From Chitinophagaceae bacterium (GTDB taxonomy: Bacteria; Bacteroidota; Bacteroidia; Chitinophagales; Chitinophagaceae), in NCBI GenBank assembly GCA_016720565.1, contig JADKKJ010000011.1, forward strand, positions 930,001 to 994,000: a DNA stretch of 64,000 bases, in the 5' to 3' direction. Below the pieces are notes generated by a model. That model did no database searches, was not told the DNA's origin, and saw nothing but the letters and a program-made list of their open reading frames with translations. Positions 17,835-26,477 of the stretch are shown one piece after another. The first letter of the stretch is position 1. Each line of letters starts with the position of its first letter. The position numbers were made by a program, and so were the translations under genes.

Positions 17835-19316
17835 TCAGGATTTGGAAGGGGTTTCTGTTGCCGGTAACTTATTATCCAGTTTTTTCCGGTAGACCAGGCT
17901 TCGCAATAACCATTCAAGCGGTCCCATACGATAATGTTTTAACCATAATACAGAGAACACGATCTGTACCATGGTGACCTCTGCGAAAAAGAAATATAAT
18001 TCCAGTTGTTTCAACCTTCCGAAATAGCCAAAGCCATATCCATAGAAGAAGAAAGTGCAGATCAGCGTTTGAAGTAAATAATTGCTTAAAGCCATCTGTC
18101 CAACTTTGGCGAAACCCGACCAGCACCATTTAAGGAAAGGGGTATTTATCAGTGCCATGATCATCGAAACATAACCCAAAGCCATAAATATTCTTTCGAA
18201 GGGAAGGAACTGGTTATAAGGCATTGCATGGGAGTCGATATAGGTATTATAATCAATGATCCTGGCATCTCCCAGCTTTATGCGGTACCAGGCCAGGGCA
18301 AATCCTGCGGAGAATAGCAGTACTCCGATCAGCAAATACCTTGAAGGGGAAAATCGTCCGGTAAAGAATCCTATGCTGAAAAGCGCCATACCCAGGAACA
18401 TGATGGAAGAAATATCCCAGATGCCTAATCGGTAAAATGACCATGATTCTTTGAATTTGGATCGTTGTAGTAAATGTTCCCAGACCTTGCCCCATTGTTT
18501 CTGGCGCATGTCTTTGTTTTCTGCGACAGTTTTGGATGAATCGAAGCGCAGTTCTTTCAGCGTTCCTTCCCATTTACTTTTTTCCCCATTTTGCTTATTG
18601 GTAAGTGTGTCGTTTTTCCTGGCGATAGAGTCGGCTATCCTGATTTTTGCCTGGTAGACTTTGCGCTGGATGGAATCTGCAGGCATACTCAGGCTATCTT
18701 TTTTCGCCCGGGCAAGGCTATCTGCCTTATATTTTTTCTCTATGACTGAAACAGCCACCCATTTTTTCCGATCGCTTTTATCATCTGCATAGAGCCAGTA
18801 TAATTTTCCGCAATAGACCAGGGTACAAACAAGGGCAAGAATAAAAAATCCTTTTGCTTTCATTCTTGAAAAGCCAAATAGAAGAATACCCACGATACCA
18901 TACTGGAACAGGATATCACCGGGCCAAAGCAGGATGAACGCATTGACCAGGCCAAAACCTATCAACCATAATTGACGGCGGATAAATGCATCAGCAGGGG
19001 AAAGGTTAGCGGGAAATTCTTTTTTTCGAAGGAAGAGCAGCATTCCTGCGCCAAAGACCAGGGACAGGAGGGCACGCATTTTCCCTTCGAATAATATGCT
19101 GATGGCAGACATCAGTTTAAAATTACCGCCATGCGTAGCGGTAATATAAAAGGCTTTTTCATTATTGGTGAATCCACCAAACTCATTTATGCTGACCAAT
19201 AGTATGCCCAGCAGGGCTATTCCCCGCAACACATCAAGTGAAAAGATCCTGGATTGATAATGTATGGACGTACCGGTAGACGCCTGTCCTGGTAAATTCG
19301 GGCTGGTGGAGCTCAT
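17835..19316 (-). CDS. DUF418 family membrane protein (paralogue)
   Basis: 493 residues. Same plan as the next gene: FSLDVLRGIALLGILLVSI near residue 27, LSLVFGAGMLLFL, a long charged soluble loop (about 185-275, many Lys/Asp) and the C-terminal KVGQMALSNYLLQT and MGPLEWLLRSLVYRKK. The soluble loop is longer than in the paralogue. The two are likely a tandem duplication expressed together; function unknown beyond the family. Confidence 0.85.
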   Translation of the reverse strand: MSSTSPNLPGQASTGTSIHYQSRIFSLDVLRGIALLGILLVSINEFGGFTNNEKAFYITATHGGNFKLMSAISILFEGKMRALLSLVFGAGMLLFLRKKEFPANLSPADAFIRRQLWLIGFGLVNAFILLWPGDILFQYGIVGILLFGFSRMKAKGFFILALVCTLVYCGKLYWLYADDKSDRKKWVAVSVIEKKYKADSLARAKKDSLSMPADSIQRKVYQAKIRIADSIARKNDTLTNKQNGEKSKWEGTLKELRFDSSKTVAENKDMRQKQWGKVWEHLLQRSKFKESWSFYRLGIWDISSIMFLGMALFSIGFFTGRFSPSRYLLIGVLLFSAGFALAWYRIKLGDARIIDYNTYIDSHAMPYNQFLPFERIFMALGYVSMIMALINTPFLKWCWSGFAKVGQMALSNYLLQTLICTFFFYGYGFGYFGRLKQLELYFFFAEVTMVQIVFSVLWLKHYRMGPLEWLLRSLVYRKKLDNKLPATETPSKS

Positions 19317-19428
19317 ATTGTTGGTTTTGTAGTGTTTCCACCCGGGCAGGCTATTAAATATATAGCTTATATGGCATCCAGCCTCAAAAAGGTTAGAAGG
19401 ATTTAGTCAGCTAAAGACTTAGAGAGGA

Positions 19429-19482
19429 TCAATTTCCTTCGGTATATTTCCTGAAATTATCCAGGATCATTTGCCAGCCGAC
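19429..19482 (-). pseudogene. C-terminal remnant of an SRPBCC/AHSA1-like gene
   Basis: Immediately after the deacetylase stop, 17 codons read VGWQMILDNFRKYTEGN and stop. GWQ-ILDNFxKY is how many SRPBCC (Hsp90-activator-like) proteins end. There is no start codon and no upstream part: the rest of the gene appears to have been lost where the deacetylase gene now lies. Short, so tentative. Confidence 0.4.
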
Positions 19483-19483
19483 C

Positions 19484-20356
19484 TTACTCTTTTGGTTTGA
19501 TCATATTCTCCAGGCCTTTATCTGCAATAACCATTCTGTAATTTACCAATTTGTATTTTTTATCTTTTAACTGCGTTTGAAATGCAGGGGAGACCAGGCC
19601 ATTCAGTTCGCCCAAACGGTGTTTACTCATTTCTTTCGGACCAAAGGGATTGAGGTCTTCCATAGCATTCATTTCCGGGGAGGCCAATCCCACATGTATC
19701 ACAAATAATTTGATATTACCGGGCGGAAGGTTCTTCAGTTTCAACAGCATGGAATCCGCTTTTTCATTGGGCGGAGTGAAATACCAGCCATCTATTCCTT
19801 CTTCTTCAAAATAGCGGGAGATACCCAGGTGAAATTCTTTGGCCAGTTTTTCTACGATGGCTCTTGTAGCTGGTGTTTGAACAGCAGCACCCATATGATG
19901 ATCCAGGTAATCGATCTTTAAACCGGAGTTCAGTGCTTTTTGTATCTGCGCTCTTAGTTCGGCTTCAATTTCTGTAAGACTTGGGTTATTGGCAAACAAC
20001 CTGCTTCGGGATGGGAAAAAATCACCCACAGAATCTACCAGTGATGGAACTGCCTTTGCTCCCAGTACCGGTCCCCAGCGATAGTTCTTCCATTCAGCAT
20101 TTAAAGTAAGGTGTATGCCAATGGAAACATTCTTGTATTGTTTTAGCATTTCTGCCGCTTCGCTGAACCAGGGACAGGGAACCATTACCGACATGGAAAC
20201 GGGTATGCCGGTTTCCAGTACCTGTTTAGCCGCCATATTCACCGAATGGCACATACCGATATCATCACAGCGGATCAGCACGGGTATCTTATCGGCCTGG
20301 GCGATGGTAGCCTGGGCAAGAAGTATACTAAGGATAAAAGGGAAGATCTTTTTCAA
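19484..20356 (-). CDS. ChbG/HpnK (YdjC-like) deacetylase, secreted
   Basis: 290 residues with a signal peptide (1-19, ending TIAQA). It has the YdjC-family landmarks: IRCDDIGMCHSVN (metal-binding Asp pair), SVMVPCPWF, NVSIGIHLTLNAEW (GIHLxL, metal His), IDYLDHHMGA (HxH) and VIHVGL. Family members remove N-acetyl groups from chitooligosaccharides or related amino sugars. The signal peptide places it in the periplasm, unlike cytoplasmic ChbG. The substrate is not determined. Confidence 0.85.
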   Translation of the reverse strand: MKKIFPFILSILLAQATIAQADKIPVLIRCDDIGMCHSVNMAAKQVLETGIPVSMSVMVPCPWFSEAAEMLKQYKNVSIGIHLTLNAEWKNYRWGPVLGAKAVPSLVDSVGDFFPSRSRLFANNPSLTEIEAELRAQIQKALNSGLKIDYLDHHMGAAVQTPATRAIVEKLAKEFHLGISRYFEEEGIDGWYFTPPNEKADSMLLKLKNLPPGNIKLFVIHVGLASPEMNAMEDLNPFGPKEMSKHRLGELNGLVSPAFQTQLKDKKYKLVNYRMVIADKGLENMIKPKE

Positions 20357-20398
20357 GACAATTTTTTTTAGTTAAGAACTTATAAACCTGTAATATTT

Positions 20399-21988
20399 CT
20401 ATTCATAAATAATTCGAGTTAAATAATATTTATCGGGATCTATTATTGGTAGTGATTTACTTTTTATCATGGTGATTTTCTTACCGGCCATAATAATTTG
20501 CTCGCCCGATTCTGTAACAATTTTTAAGGGGATGGTCATATCAAGATTCGAAAGACTGATCAGGTAAGCGTCATTTGGTATTTGCCTGACAGAGATCTCC
20601 AGTTTTTTCGTAGTTCGTAAGAAGAGATCAAAAAGTGGTACCAGGTTCTTTCCCGCTTTTTTGCTGAAGAATTGTTCAATATCCTCGGTGCTGGTAAGAT
20701 TATCATAGGTGTATTTGGGTGAGGTGGCAAATTCTTTTAGTGCCGGAAAGAAGATACTATCTCCGATCACATATCGAAGCGTATGCATGAAGAATGCGCC
20801 TTTGCCATAGATATCTCCCACATAGGCGGTCTCTTCATCTATATCTTTTCCCTGTACGATGGGTATTTTATTTTCAAAGCCTGGCGCCATTCCCTTAAAC
20901 CGTTTGATGTATTCAGCTTCACCCGCCAGTTCAAGTACATCCAGGTTATCGCCAAATGTATTGATGCCTTCATGGATCCAGTAATCGCCCCAGTCTTTGG
21001 CGGTGATCTTATTGCCCCACCATTCATGGCCGAATTCATGGTCCATCAGCCAGTCGAAATCCTGTCCGCCAACTTTATCGTATTTGAATTTATTGCCGTA
21101 AGCATTCATGGTTTGATGTTCCATTCCCAGGTGGGGGGTTTCGCAGATGGCAATTTTTTCTTTGGCCCAGGGGTATTCGCCGAAATATTTTTCGCGGCTG
21201 CGAAGGGTTTGCTCCAGTATTTCCAGGTGATGGGCTGCCTTACCGGTGTTTGCCTCCAGTACATAGAACTGCATGGGGATCTTCGTACCATTCACGCTGG
21301 TATACTCTCTTGTTACCACATTGAATTTACCTACGTTAAAAAGAATACTATAGTTATTGATGGAATAATTGGTTTTCCAATCGTAGGTCACTTTCTTACC
21401 TTTTACAGTTGTTTTCTGAAGTAAGCCGGGACCGGCCACTACCAAACCTTTGGGAACGGTAATGATCAGTTCAGCTCCTTCATTGGGCTCATCTGAGGGA
21501 TGGTCTTTACATGGATAATAAAGTTTTCCGCCGCCGCCTTCTGCTGTTACTGCTATCCATGGATTGCCTGCGGGATCTTTGGTCCAGGTAAAACCATCAT
21601 CCCAGGGCGGGCGAATGGCGATATGCGGACTTCCCGAATAGTTAACGCGAACGGATTGTTTGCCCGCAGGTAGCTCCTGGTCAAGATTGATGCGTATCAG
21701 GTTGTGCGCATATTCATAGGGCTGCTTTTTGTTATTCACCAGTACTGATTGGATCATAAATGAGTCCATCAGGTCGAACAACAAAACGCGGGTTGGTTGA
21801 AGTGTATTCAGATCGATAAGCGTATAACCGGCAATGCTTTTTTTCTCAAGGTCCAGGTCCAGGCTGATAGTATATTTACGAATATCCATCAGGGCCTGCT
21901 CGGGTTTTAATTTTCCTCCGGAGGTAAGCTTTTGTGATCTTGTGCTAAGGCAGGTTAGAAGCAGGAGGAGAAGGGAGAGTATGCGCAT
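20399..21988 (-). CDS. M1-family metallopeptidase (aminopeptidase N-like), secreted
   Basis: 529 residues from ATG 21988, chosen because it starts a clear signal peptide (RILSLLLLLLTCLSTRSQ); the open frame continues upstream without homology. The zinc motif HEFGH with a downstream Glu (WIHEGINTFG) and the exopeptidase motif as GMEHQ (usually GAMEN) are present. The length fits a version with only the N-terminal sheet domain and the catalytic domain, without the long C-terminal HEAT domain. It probably releases N-terminal residues from peptides in the periplasm. Confidence 0.9.
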   Translation of the reverse strand: MRILSLLLLLLTCLSTRSQKLTSGGKLKPEQALMDIRKYTISLDLDLEKKSIAGYTLIDLNTLQPTRVLLFDLMDSFMIQSVLVNNKKQPYEYAHNLIRINLDQELPAGKQSVRVNYSGSPHIAIRPPWDDGFTWTKDPAGNPWIAVTAEGGGGKLYYPCKDHPSDEPNEGAELIITVPKGLVVAGPGLLQKTTVKGKKVTYDWKTNYSINNYSILFNVGKFNVVTREYTSVNGTKIPMQFYVLEANTGKAAHHLEILEQTLRSREKYFGEYPWAKEKIAICETPHLGMEHQTMNAYGNKFKYDKVGGQDFDWLMDHEFGHEWWGNKITAKDWGDYWIHEGINTFGDNLDVLELAGEAEYIKRFKGMAPGFENKIPIVQGKDIDEETAYVGDIYGKGAFFMHTLRYVIGDSIFFPALKEFATSPKYTYDNLTSTEDIEQFFSKKAGKNLVPLFDLFLRTTKKLEISVRQIPNDAYLISLSNLDMTIPLKIVTESGEQIIMAGKKITMIKSKSLPIIDPDKYYLTRIIYE

Positions 21989-22041
21989 TGTTTTTTTTGA
22001 TGTAAATGAGGTGACTAAGTTAGGGGTTGTAAGGTAAATAT

Positions 22042-22056
22042 CTGCCTGCAGGCAGG
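22042..22056. repeat. Short palindromic element CTGCCTGCAGGCAG
   Basis: A perfect palindrome in the gap before the next gene. Similar GCCTGCC...GGCAGG elements occur at 40117-40134 and 44336-44357, suggesting a dispersed family. Confidence 0.5.
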
Positions 22057-22145
22057 GGGAGATAGATAAAGACAACTTATAAGTTAGGTGTTGGGCTGAT
22101 CGAGGTCAATTGCCTTCTGGAAAGGATAGTTTACCTTGTAATAGT

Positions 22146-22429
22146 ATGTCAGACAAATATTTAGATGAAACAGTAAATGATTGGGCAAAGGAGGAGCATG
22201 TCAATTCAGATAATCTGCTTCGCCAGGTCTATAGCCAGAACATAAAGCTGATCATCGATGTGGACAGGAAGGCTCGGGTGATCATCGTGGTGAATTCTAT
22301 ACTCCTTACGCTGGGCCTAACCATCATCACTAAACTGATGGACCATATACATTATGCCTGGATCAGTGCAGTGATAATGATCTTTACAAACCCTTTTTCC
22401 CTTTTTCTTCTCCCTTTGTTTTTCGGCCC
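22146..22429 (+). CDS. Truncated small membrane protein (DUF5706/Pycsar-effector-like)
   Basis: From ATG 22146 the readable part gives about 95 residues: DETVNDWAKEEH, NLLRQVYSQNIKLIIDVDRKARVIIVVNS (QN...iDrKA pattern), two membrane helices (about 50-67 and 75-95). This N-terminal layout resembles the DUF5706 family, which includes the membrane effectors of Pycsar anti-phage systems. No cyclase gene is nearby, so a defence role is not supported here. The 3' part is lost in an artefactual homopolymer stretch, so the true end is unknown. Confidence 0.5.
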
Positions 22430-22661
<232 letters not shown>

Positions 22662-22750
22662 GGCGGTGATAAGTTATATAACCTTTGTTTTGATCAGAAG
22701 TCAACATAGCTGATTCATGTTACCAGCTCCCATGTTTAAAATTAGAATGA

Positions 22751-23788
22751 TCATATCCATTTCTCCTGATGTTCCACATCCAGCGGGGCATAATTAAAAT
22801 ACTGAACATACCTTGGTTTTTCGGAACGATTAGGGCTGCTTCCATGTGGAAGGGCCTGGTGCCAAATGATAAAATCTCCCGCTTCAGCGGCTATTGGCAG
22901 AGGCCCAAGTTCATCCATATCCCGGGTACGAGGGTTTGTGCCTGGTGGCAGGGAATGGATCCACTCCTCTATTTTTAAATGAAATCCAGGTACAAGTGTA
23001 AAAGCACCCTGGTTTAGCGCTGTATCTGCGAGGTAAAGTATTCCCTGTAATCCAAAAGGTATCGGTAAGGCAAGGCTAACATCCCAGTGCATACGGGGAC
23101 CCGGGAATTTCCAATGATCTGTTTCTGGTGGATTAAAACCTACCCGGTCTGTATTTACATGAATATCTTTTCTTCCCCATAATTGTTCATATACCTGCCT
23201 GATCTTTTTGGAATGCCTGTTTTTTTCTAATTGTTCATGCTGAAACAACTGGATCATTATTCCCTGCCTGGAGGGGTGAGGATGGTACCAGGTTTGCGGA
23301 TCATTGGGATCGATATTGATGTGTTCACAGATCAATTGCACGGTAGCTTGCGCATCTTCTTTAGAAATGGCATTTTTTATAATGATATAACCATTTTCTT
23401 CCCAGAATTTCCATTCATCAGGGCGCAGAACGGTTCCGATCTCTTCCGATAGGCCTTGGTTCATTCCCTGTTCAATGAATTCATTAAATTGCCGGATACG
23501 GTCTTTAAGCTGATCCAGATCGACTGTAGACCCGATCCAACGCTCAAATTCTTCCAGCGACCTGCAATGCTGGTAAACCTGGATAATGGTTTGTTCCAAC
23601 CCCAGCCCCAACGCGTTTAATAACGCATTATCGATGTTCCACTCTTCCTGGTAGGCCTCCTGGTTCAGCTGGCCATTCTTTTTCAACCAGGATCTTTTCC
23701 AGTAGCGTGGAATAAACCGGATGCCCAAACTTCCCATTTCCATGGGAACAGGCAGTGGATGCTTTGACTCAATAACTTTATTACCCAT
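22751..23788 (-). CDS. Phytanoyl-CoA dioxygenase (PhyH) family protein
   Basis: 345 residues. The 2-oxoglutarate/Fe(II) facial triad is visible: HWD (RMHWDVSL, about 235) and a distal His in LPHGSSPNRSEKPRYVQYF (about 315), where the Arg binds 2-oxoglutarate. FWEENGYIIIKNAIS (about 130) is the usual start of the PhyH domain, so the first 110 residues are an extra N-terminal region. It hydroxylates a small molecule or side chain; the substrate is unknown. It is the first of three different 2OG hydroxylases within 5 kb. Confidence 0.85.
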   Translation of the reverse strand: MGNKVIESKHPLPVPMEMGSLGIRFIPRYWKRSWLKKNGQLNQEAYQEEWNIDNALLNALGLGLEQTIIQVYQHCRSLEEFERWIGSTVDLDQLKDRIRQFNEFIEQGMNQGLSEEIGTVLRPDEWKFWEENGYIIIKNAISKEDAQATVQLICEHINIDPNDPQTWYHPHPSRQGIMIQLFQHEQLEKNRHSKKIRQVYEQLWGRKDIHVNTDRVGFNPPETDHWKFPGPRMHWDVSLALPIPFGLQGILYLADTALNQGAFTLVPGFHLKIEEWIHSLPPGTNPRTRDMDELGPLPIAAEAGDFIIWHQALPHGSSPNRSEKPRYVQYFNYAPLDVEHQEKWI

Positions 23789-23860
23789 TCACATGAAAAT
23801 AGCCAGATTTATAAAGATGGAAAAACAAACTTCCATTTTCCTGGCGATATTTGGGATCTT

Positions 23861-24370
23861 ATGAACGGGAAAGAAGATCACCGATTATTAGATAAGCTGA
23901 CCCATTTCCTGAATGATATCGGTATCACTAATGTTTTCAGAGATATTGAAGAGGATTGTTTTCTTCCGGGTATACTGATAACAGAAGGGGAAATGCACAT
24001 TGATAAAGAGAAATTGCTTTATGTAGGGGATGTTTTGCACGAGGCCGGTCATATTGCCATTGTACCACCTTCAGAGCGGCATACCCTTAATGATCTTAGT
24101 ATAGGAGAACGGCCCATGCATGAAGCAGAAGAAATGATGGCCATTGCCTGGAGTTTCGCGGTGGCCCTGCATCTTGAAATTGACCCGCATATTGTATTTC
24201 ATGATCATGGATATAAAGGCGGCGGAGGATTTATTGCCGATAATTTCCTGGAAGGAAGGTATTTTGGAGTGCCAATGCTTCAGTGGACCGAAATGGCCTG
24301 GGAGAAATTTGACCCGGAGAATCCAGAAAGACCTGTTTATCCGAAAATGAGGAAATGGATGAGAGGGTAG
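23861..24370 (+). CDS. Uncharacterised HEAGH-motif protein
   Basis: 169 residues, soluble, no signal peptide. The centre has a zinc-peptidase-like motif HEAGH (LHEAGHIA, about 60), then PMHEAEEMMAIAWSFAVALHL, FHDHGYKGGG, YFGVPMLQW and a Pro-rich end. I recall similar short proteins from several phyla annotated only as hypothetical. HExxH suggests metal binding, but the short length and lack of a clear third ligand mean that proteolysis is not established. Divergent from the PhyH gene and co-directional with the PKHD hydroxylase. Confidence 0.65.
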   Translation: MNGKEDHRLLDKLTHFLNDIGITNVFRDIEEDCFLPGILITEGEMHIDKEKLLYVGDVLHEAGHIAIVPPSERHTLNDLSIGERPMHEAEEMMAIAWSFAVALHLEIDPHIVFHDHGYKGGGGFIADNFLEGRYFGVPMLQWTEMAWEKFDPENPERPVYPKMRKWMRG

Positions 24371-24411
24371 AGAGAAGTTAGTAGTTTGGAGTTAGGAGTC
24401 GGGAGTCAGGA
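24371..24411 (+). repeat. Imperfect AGTT(A/T)GGAG tandem repeat
   Basis: Directly after a stop codon, an array of GTTAGTAG/GGAGTTAGGAGTCGGGAGT units. The same type of array occurs right after the stop at 50637-50672. Confidence 0.4.
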
Positions 24412-24464
24412 AGAATTTTCCGGGTTACAGGAAATAATTAATAATAAGTAATCAAACCTAAATA

Positions 24465-25142
24465 ATGAGTCAGCCATTTCACCATATTCAATCTTTACTA
24501 AGTCCTGAAGATCTTCAGGAGATCGATGCCCTGGTAACGGGTGCTAATTTTGCAGATGGAAAAGCCACAGCTACTATGGCTGCAAAGCAGGTAAAGAATA
24601 ACCTGCAGCTGGATAAACAGGACGGGGCCTATAAGGCGATCCTTTCGGTGATCAATCGTGCTGTTGAAAACAGTAATTATTTCCAGGCAGCTGCCCAGCC
24701 TAAAAGCATTTATCCTTTTATCATTAGTAAATATGGTGCCGGACAATTTTATGGTTGGCATGTGGATTCCCCGCTTATGGGAGATCCAATGATCCGTACA
24801 GATATGGCCATGACCATTTTTCTCAGTGATCCTGCAACTTATGAAGGAGGTGAATTGGTTTTACAGGGGGCTGCAGGTCCCGTAGCCTTTAAACCTGCCA
24901 AGGGCGATGCCATTCTTTATCCCTGCCAGTTCCTGCATTGTGTGAATGAGATAAGAAGCGGAGAAAGATTAGCGGCCATAACCTGGTTACAGAGCAATAT
25001 CCGCTCAGCCGAGCAAAGGCAATTATTATTTGAACTGAACCAGGTGCAGGGTGTGTTGCAGCAACGAGATCCTTTTTCCCCGGAATCGGCTCTCATGTTA
25101 CAGGCCTATTCCAATCTTTTCCGAATGTGGGCGGATGTTTGA
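24465..25142 (+). CDS. PKHD-type Fe(II)/2OG hydroxylase (YbiX/PiuC-like)
   Basis: 225 residues, the usual size. Facial triad: WHVDSP (about 103) and FLHCVNEIRSGERLAAITW (about 165, with the 2OG-binding Arg). YEGGELVLQ and GDAILYPCQFLHCV are typical of the prolyl-4-hydroxylase-like PKHD fold, and a C-terminal helical domain follows. YbiX/PiuC genes usually sit by TonB siderophore receptors; here the neighbours are a sulfotransferase operon and an HEAGH protein, which is unusual. Its last 45 bp overlap the convergent sulfotransferase gene. Confidence 0.88.
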   Translation: MSQPFHHIQSLLSPEDLQEIDALVTGANFADGKATATMAAKQVKNNLQLDKQDGAYKAILSVINRAVENSNYFQAAAQPKSIYPFIISKYGAGQFYGWHVDSPLMGDPMIRTDMAMTIFLSDPATYEGGELVLQGAAGPVAFKPAKGDAILYPCQFLHCVNEIRSGERLAAITWLQSNIRSAEQRQLLFELNQVQGVLQQRDPFSPESALMLQAYSNLFRMWADV

Positions 25143-26075
25143 GGCCAGTTCTTCGTATAGCTTCATTGCTTTTTTCAAAAAATCCGGCAGCTCTTCATTC
25201 AGGGGAGGCTCTTCAAATTTTTCACCGGGTTTCTTGGCGTGAAAATTACCCCGATCTTTTATTTTTTCCAACCGATCATGGTCGGTATTCAGGCCAATGA
25301 ACCCGGCCATTTTTTCAAAGACATTGTTCATGCCTTCTGCATAATTGCATAACAGCACATTGTTGTCAATGGCAATGATATTTTGTATGGCCTTGTAATA
25401 GGTGGCCAGTACTTCGGCCATATGCTTGTCGTGTTCAGCAAAATATAATTCGTTGGGATTAAAACCGAATAGTTCCGGCTCGATCATTCCAGGAACGGAT
25501 TGCATGCCTGGCATTTTTCGCTGGGATCGGATGATCTCATCGGGCCTTCTGATCAAAATAATAAAAGGAAGATCAGGGAATAGTTCGCGCAGCTGTGCAT
25601 AAAAATGCAGGTGCCAGCTATCTGTTTTAATATAGACTGCTTTTTCACTTCCATTTCTGCGGGCGCTATAAAATCGAAGGGCAGCTTTAAAATAATCGCC
25701 GGCTTTTTTCTCTTCTTTATTCCTGAACCCCTGGCGAAGCAGTTCATCTAAAAAAGGAACCTCCGAAAGCGCAATATTATTTTCATCCAGGGCAAGTTGC
25801 TGTGAAAGCAGGGTGGAACCACAACGTGAAACATGAAAGATCAGTGCTTTTACCGGCGCTGCATCTATTTGTTCCGACCATTCTTTCATGATCTCCAGAT
25901 CGCTGGTCGGTCGCCGGGAATGGCGGTTAATGGGGTCTATCCTGCAGATCCCGATGGTCTCATCAAAGAAGGGGTGTGTGAATCTGGTATCTGCTGTATA
26001 CAGCCAACGGCATTGGCCTTCCTCCAGTTTGTAAGGGATCCAGTTCTTTAATATATCGGCAACTGGGTTATTCAT
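25098..26075 (-). CDS. Sulfotransferase-family protein
   Basis: 325 residues. The 5'-phosphosulfate-binding loop is seen as HVSRCGSTLLSQQL (about 83-96), and the 3'-phosphate region as FIILIRRPDEIIRSQRKM (about 172-190). It would move sulfate from PAPS to a hydroxyl or amine. The C-terminal third is charged and helical. It is the last gene of a five-gene operon that also encodes an APS kinase, which supplies PAPS, so the context supports the call. The acceptor is unknown; the hydroxylases nearby could create the hydroxyl that is sulfated. Confidence 0.85.
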   Translation of the reverse strand: MNNPVADILKNWIPYKLEEGQCRWLYTADTRFTHPFFDETIGICRIDPINRHSRRPTSDLEIMKEWSEQIDAAPVKALIFHVSRCGSTLLSQQLALDENNIALSEVPFLDELLRQGFRNKEEKKAGDYFKAALRFYSARRNGSEKAVYIKTDSWHLHFYAQLRELFPDLPFIILIRRPDEIIRSQRKMPGMQSVPGMIEPELFGFNPNELYFAEHDKHMAEVLATYYKAIQNIIAIDNNVLLCNYAEGMNNVFEKMAGFIGLNTDHDRLEKIKDRGNFHAKKPGEKFEEPPLNEELPDFLKKAMKLYEELASNIRPHSEKIGIGL

Positions 26076-26477
26076 TTAACGATCGATAAGTAAACCGGCT
26101 AATAATTCATGAATCGAAGGATCTACAAATTCCTTCCAGCCATTTTTTCCCTCGCGTATCTGGGTCCTTATTTCAGTGGCGGATATGGCTGCAATATTAT
26201 CCGGTACCTGTAACTGGTTCACTTCATAACCTACACCTCTTCCATAATTTACGGAGGCTATATCCGGAATGATAATGACCCTGACCAGTGGTTGGTTCGC
26301 GTAAACTTTTTCCCAGAGACTGGCCACTTGCTCCGCGCTAAGCGGATTGGCGGCATCAGGGGCTATGTCACGAATAGCGATACAAACCGGAAGTCCTTTT
26401 GAGAGGAACTGGTTGAAAAGTTCCATATGCCCTTTATGCGGACTTTGATAGCGGCCAATGAATAAATTATATCTCAT
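26076..26477 (-). CDS. Small HxGH nucleotidyltransferase (NadM-like)
   Basis: 133 residues. The nucleotidyltransferase signature is FIGRYQSPHKGH (HxGH at about 15-18) and the second motif ISATEIRTQI (about 99) corresponds to the ISxTxxR element. Both layout and size resemble NadM-type adenylyltransferases. It starts by a 4-base overlap with the APS-kinase gene and ends directly at the sulfotransferase start. Because no ATP sulfurylase is nearby, it may act on a different nucleotide or may provide APS in an unusual way; I cannot tell which. Confidence 0.7.
   Translation of the reverse strand: MRYNLFIGRYQSPHKGHMELFNQFLSKGLPVCIAIRDIAPDAANPLSAEQVASLWEKVYANQPLVRVIIIPDIASVNYGRGVGYEVNQLQVPDNIAAISATEIRTQIREGKNGWKEFVDPSIHELLAGLLIDR

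Noticed and set aside
20783..21424. 213-codon plus-strand frame inside the M1 peptidase gene
   Set aside because: Antisense to a gene with clear catalytic motifs; no domain of its own.
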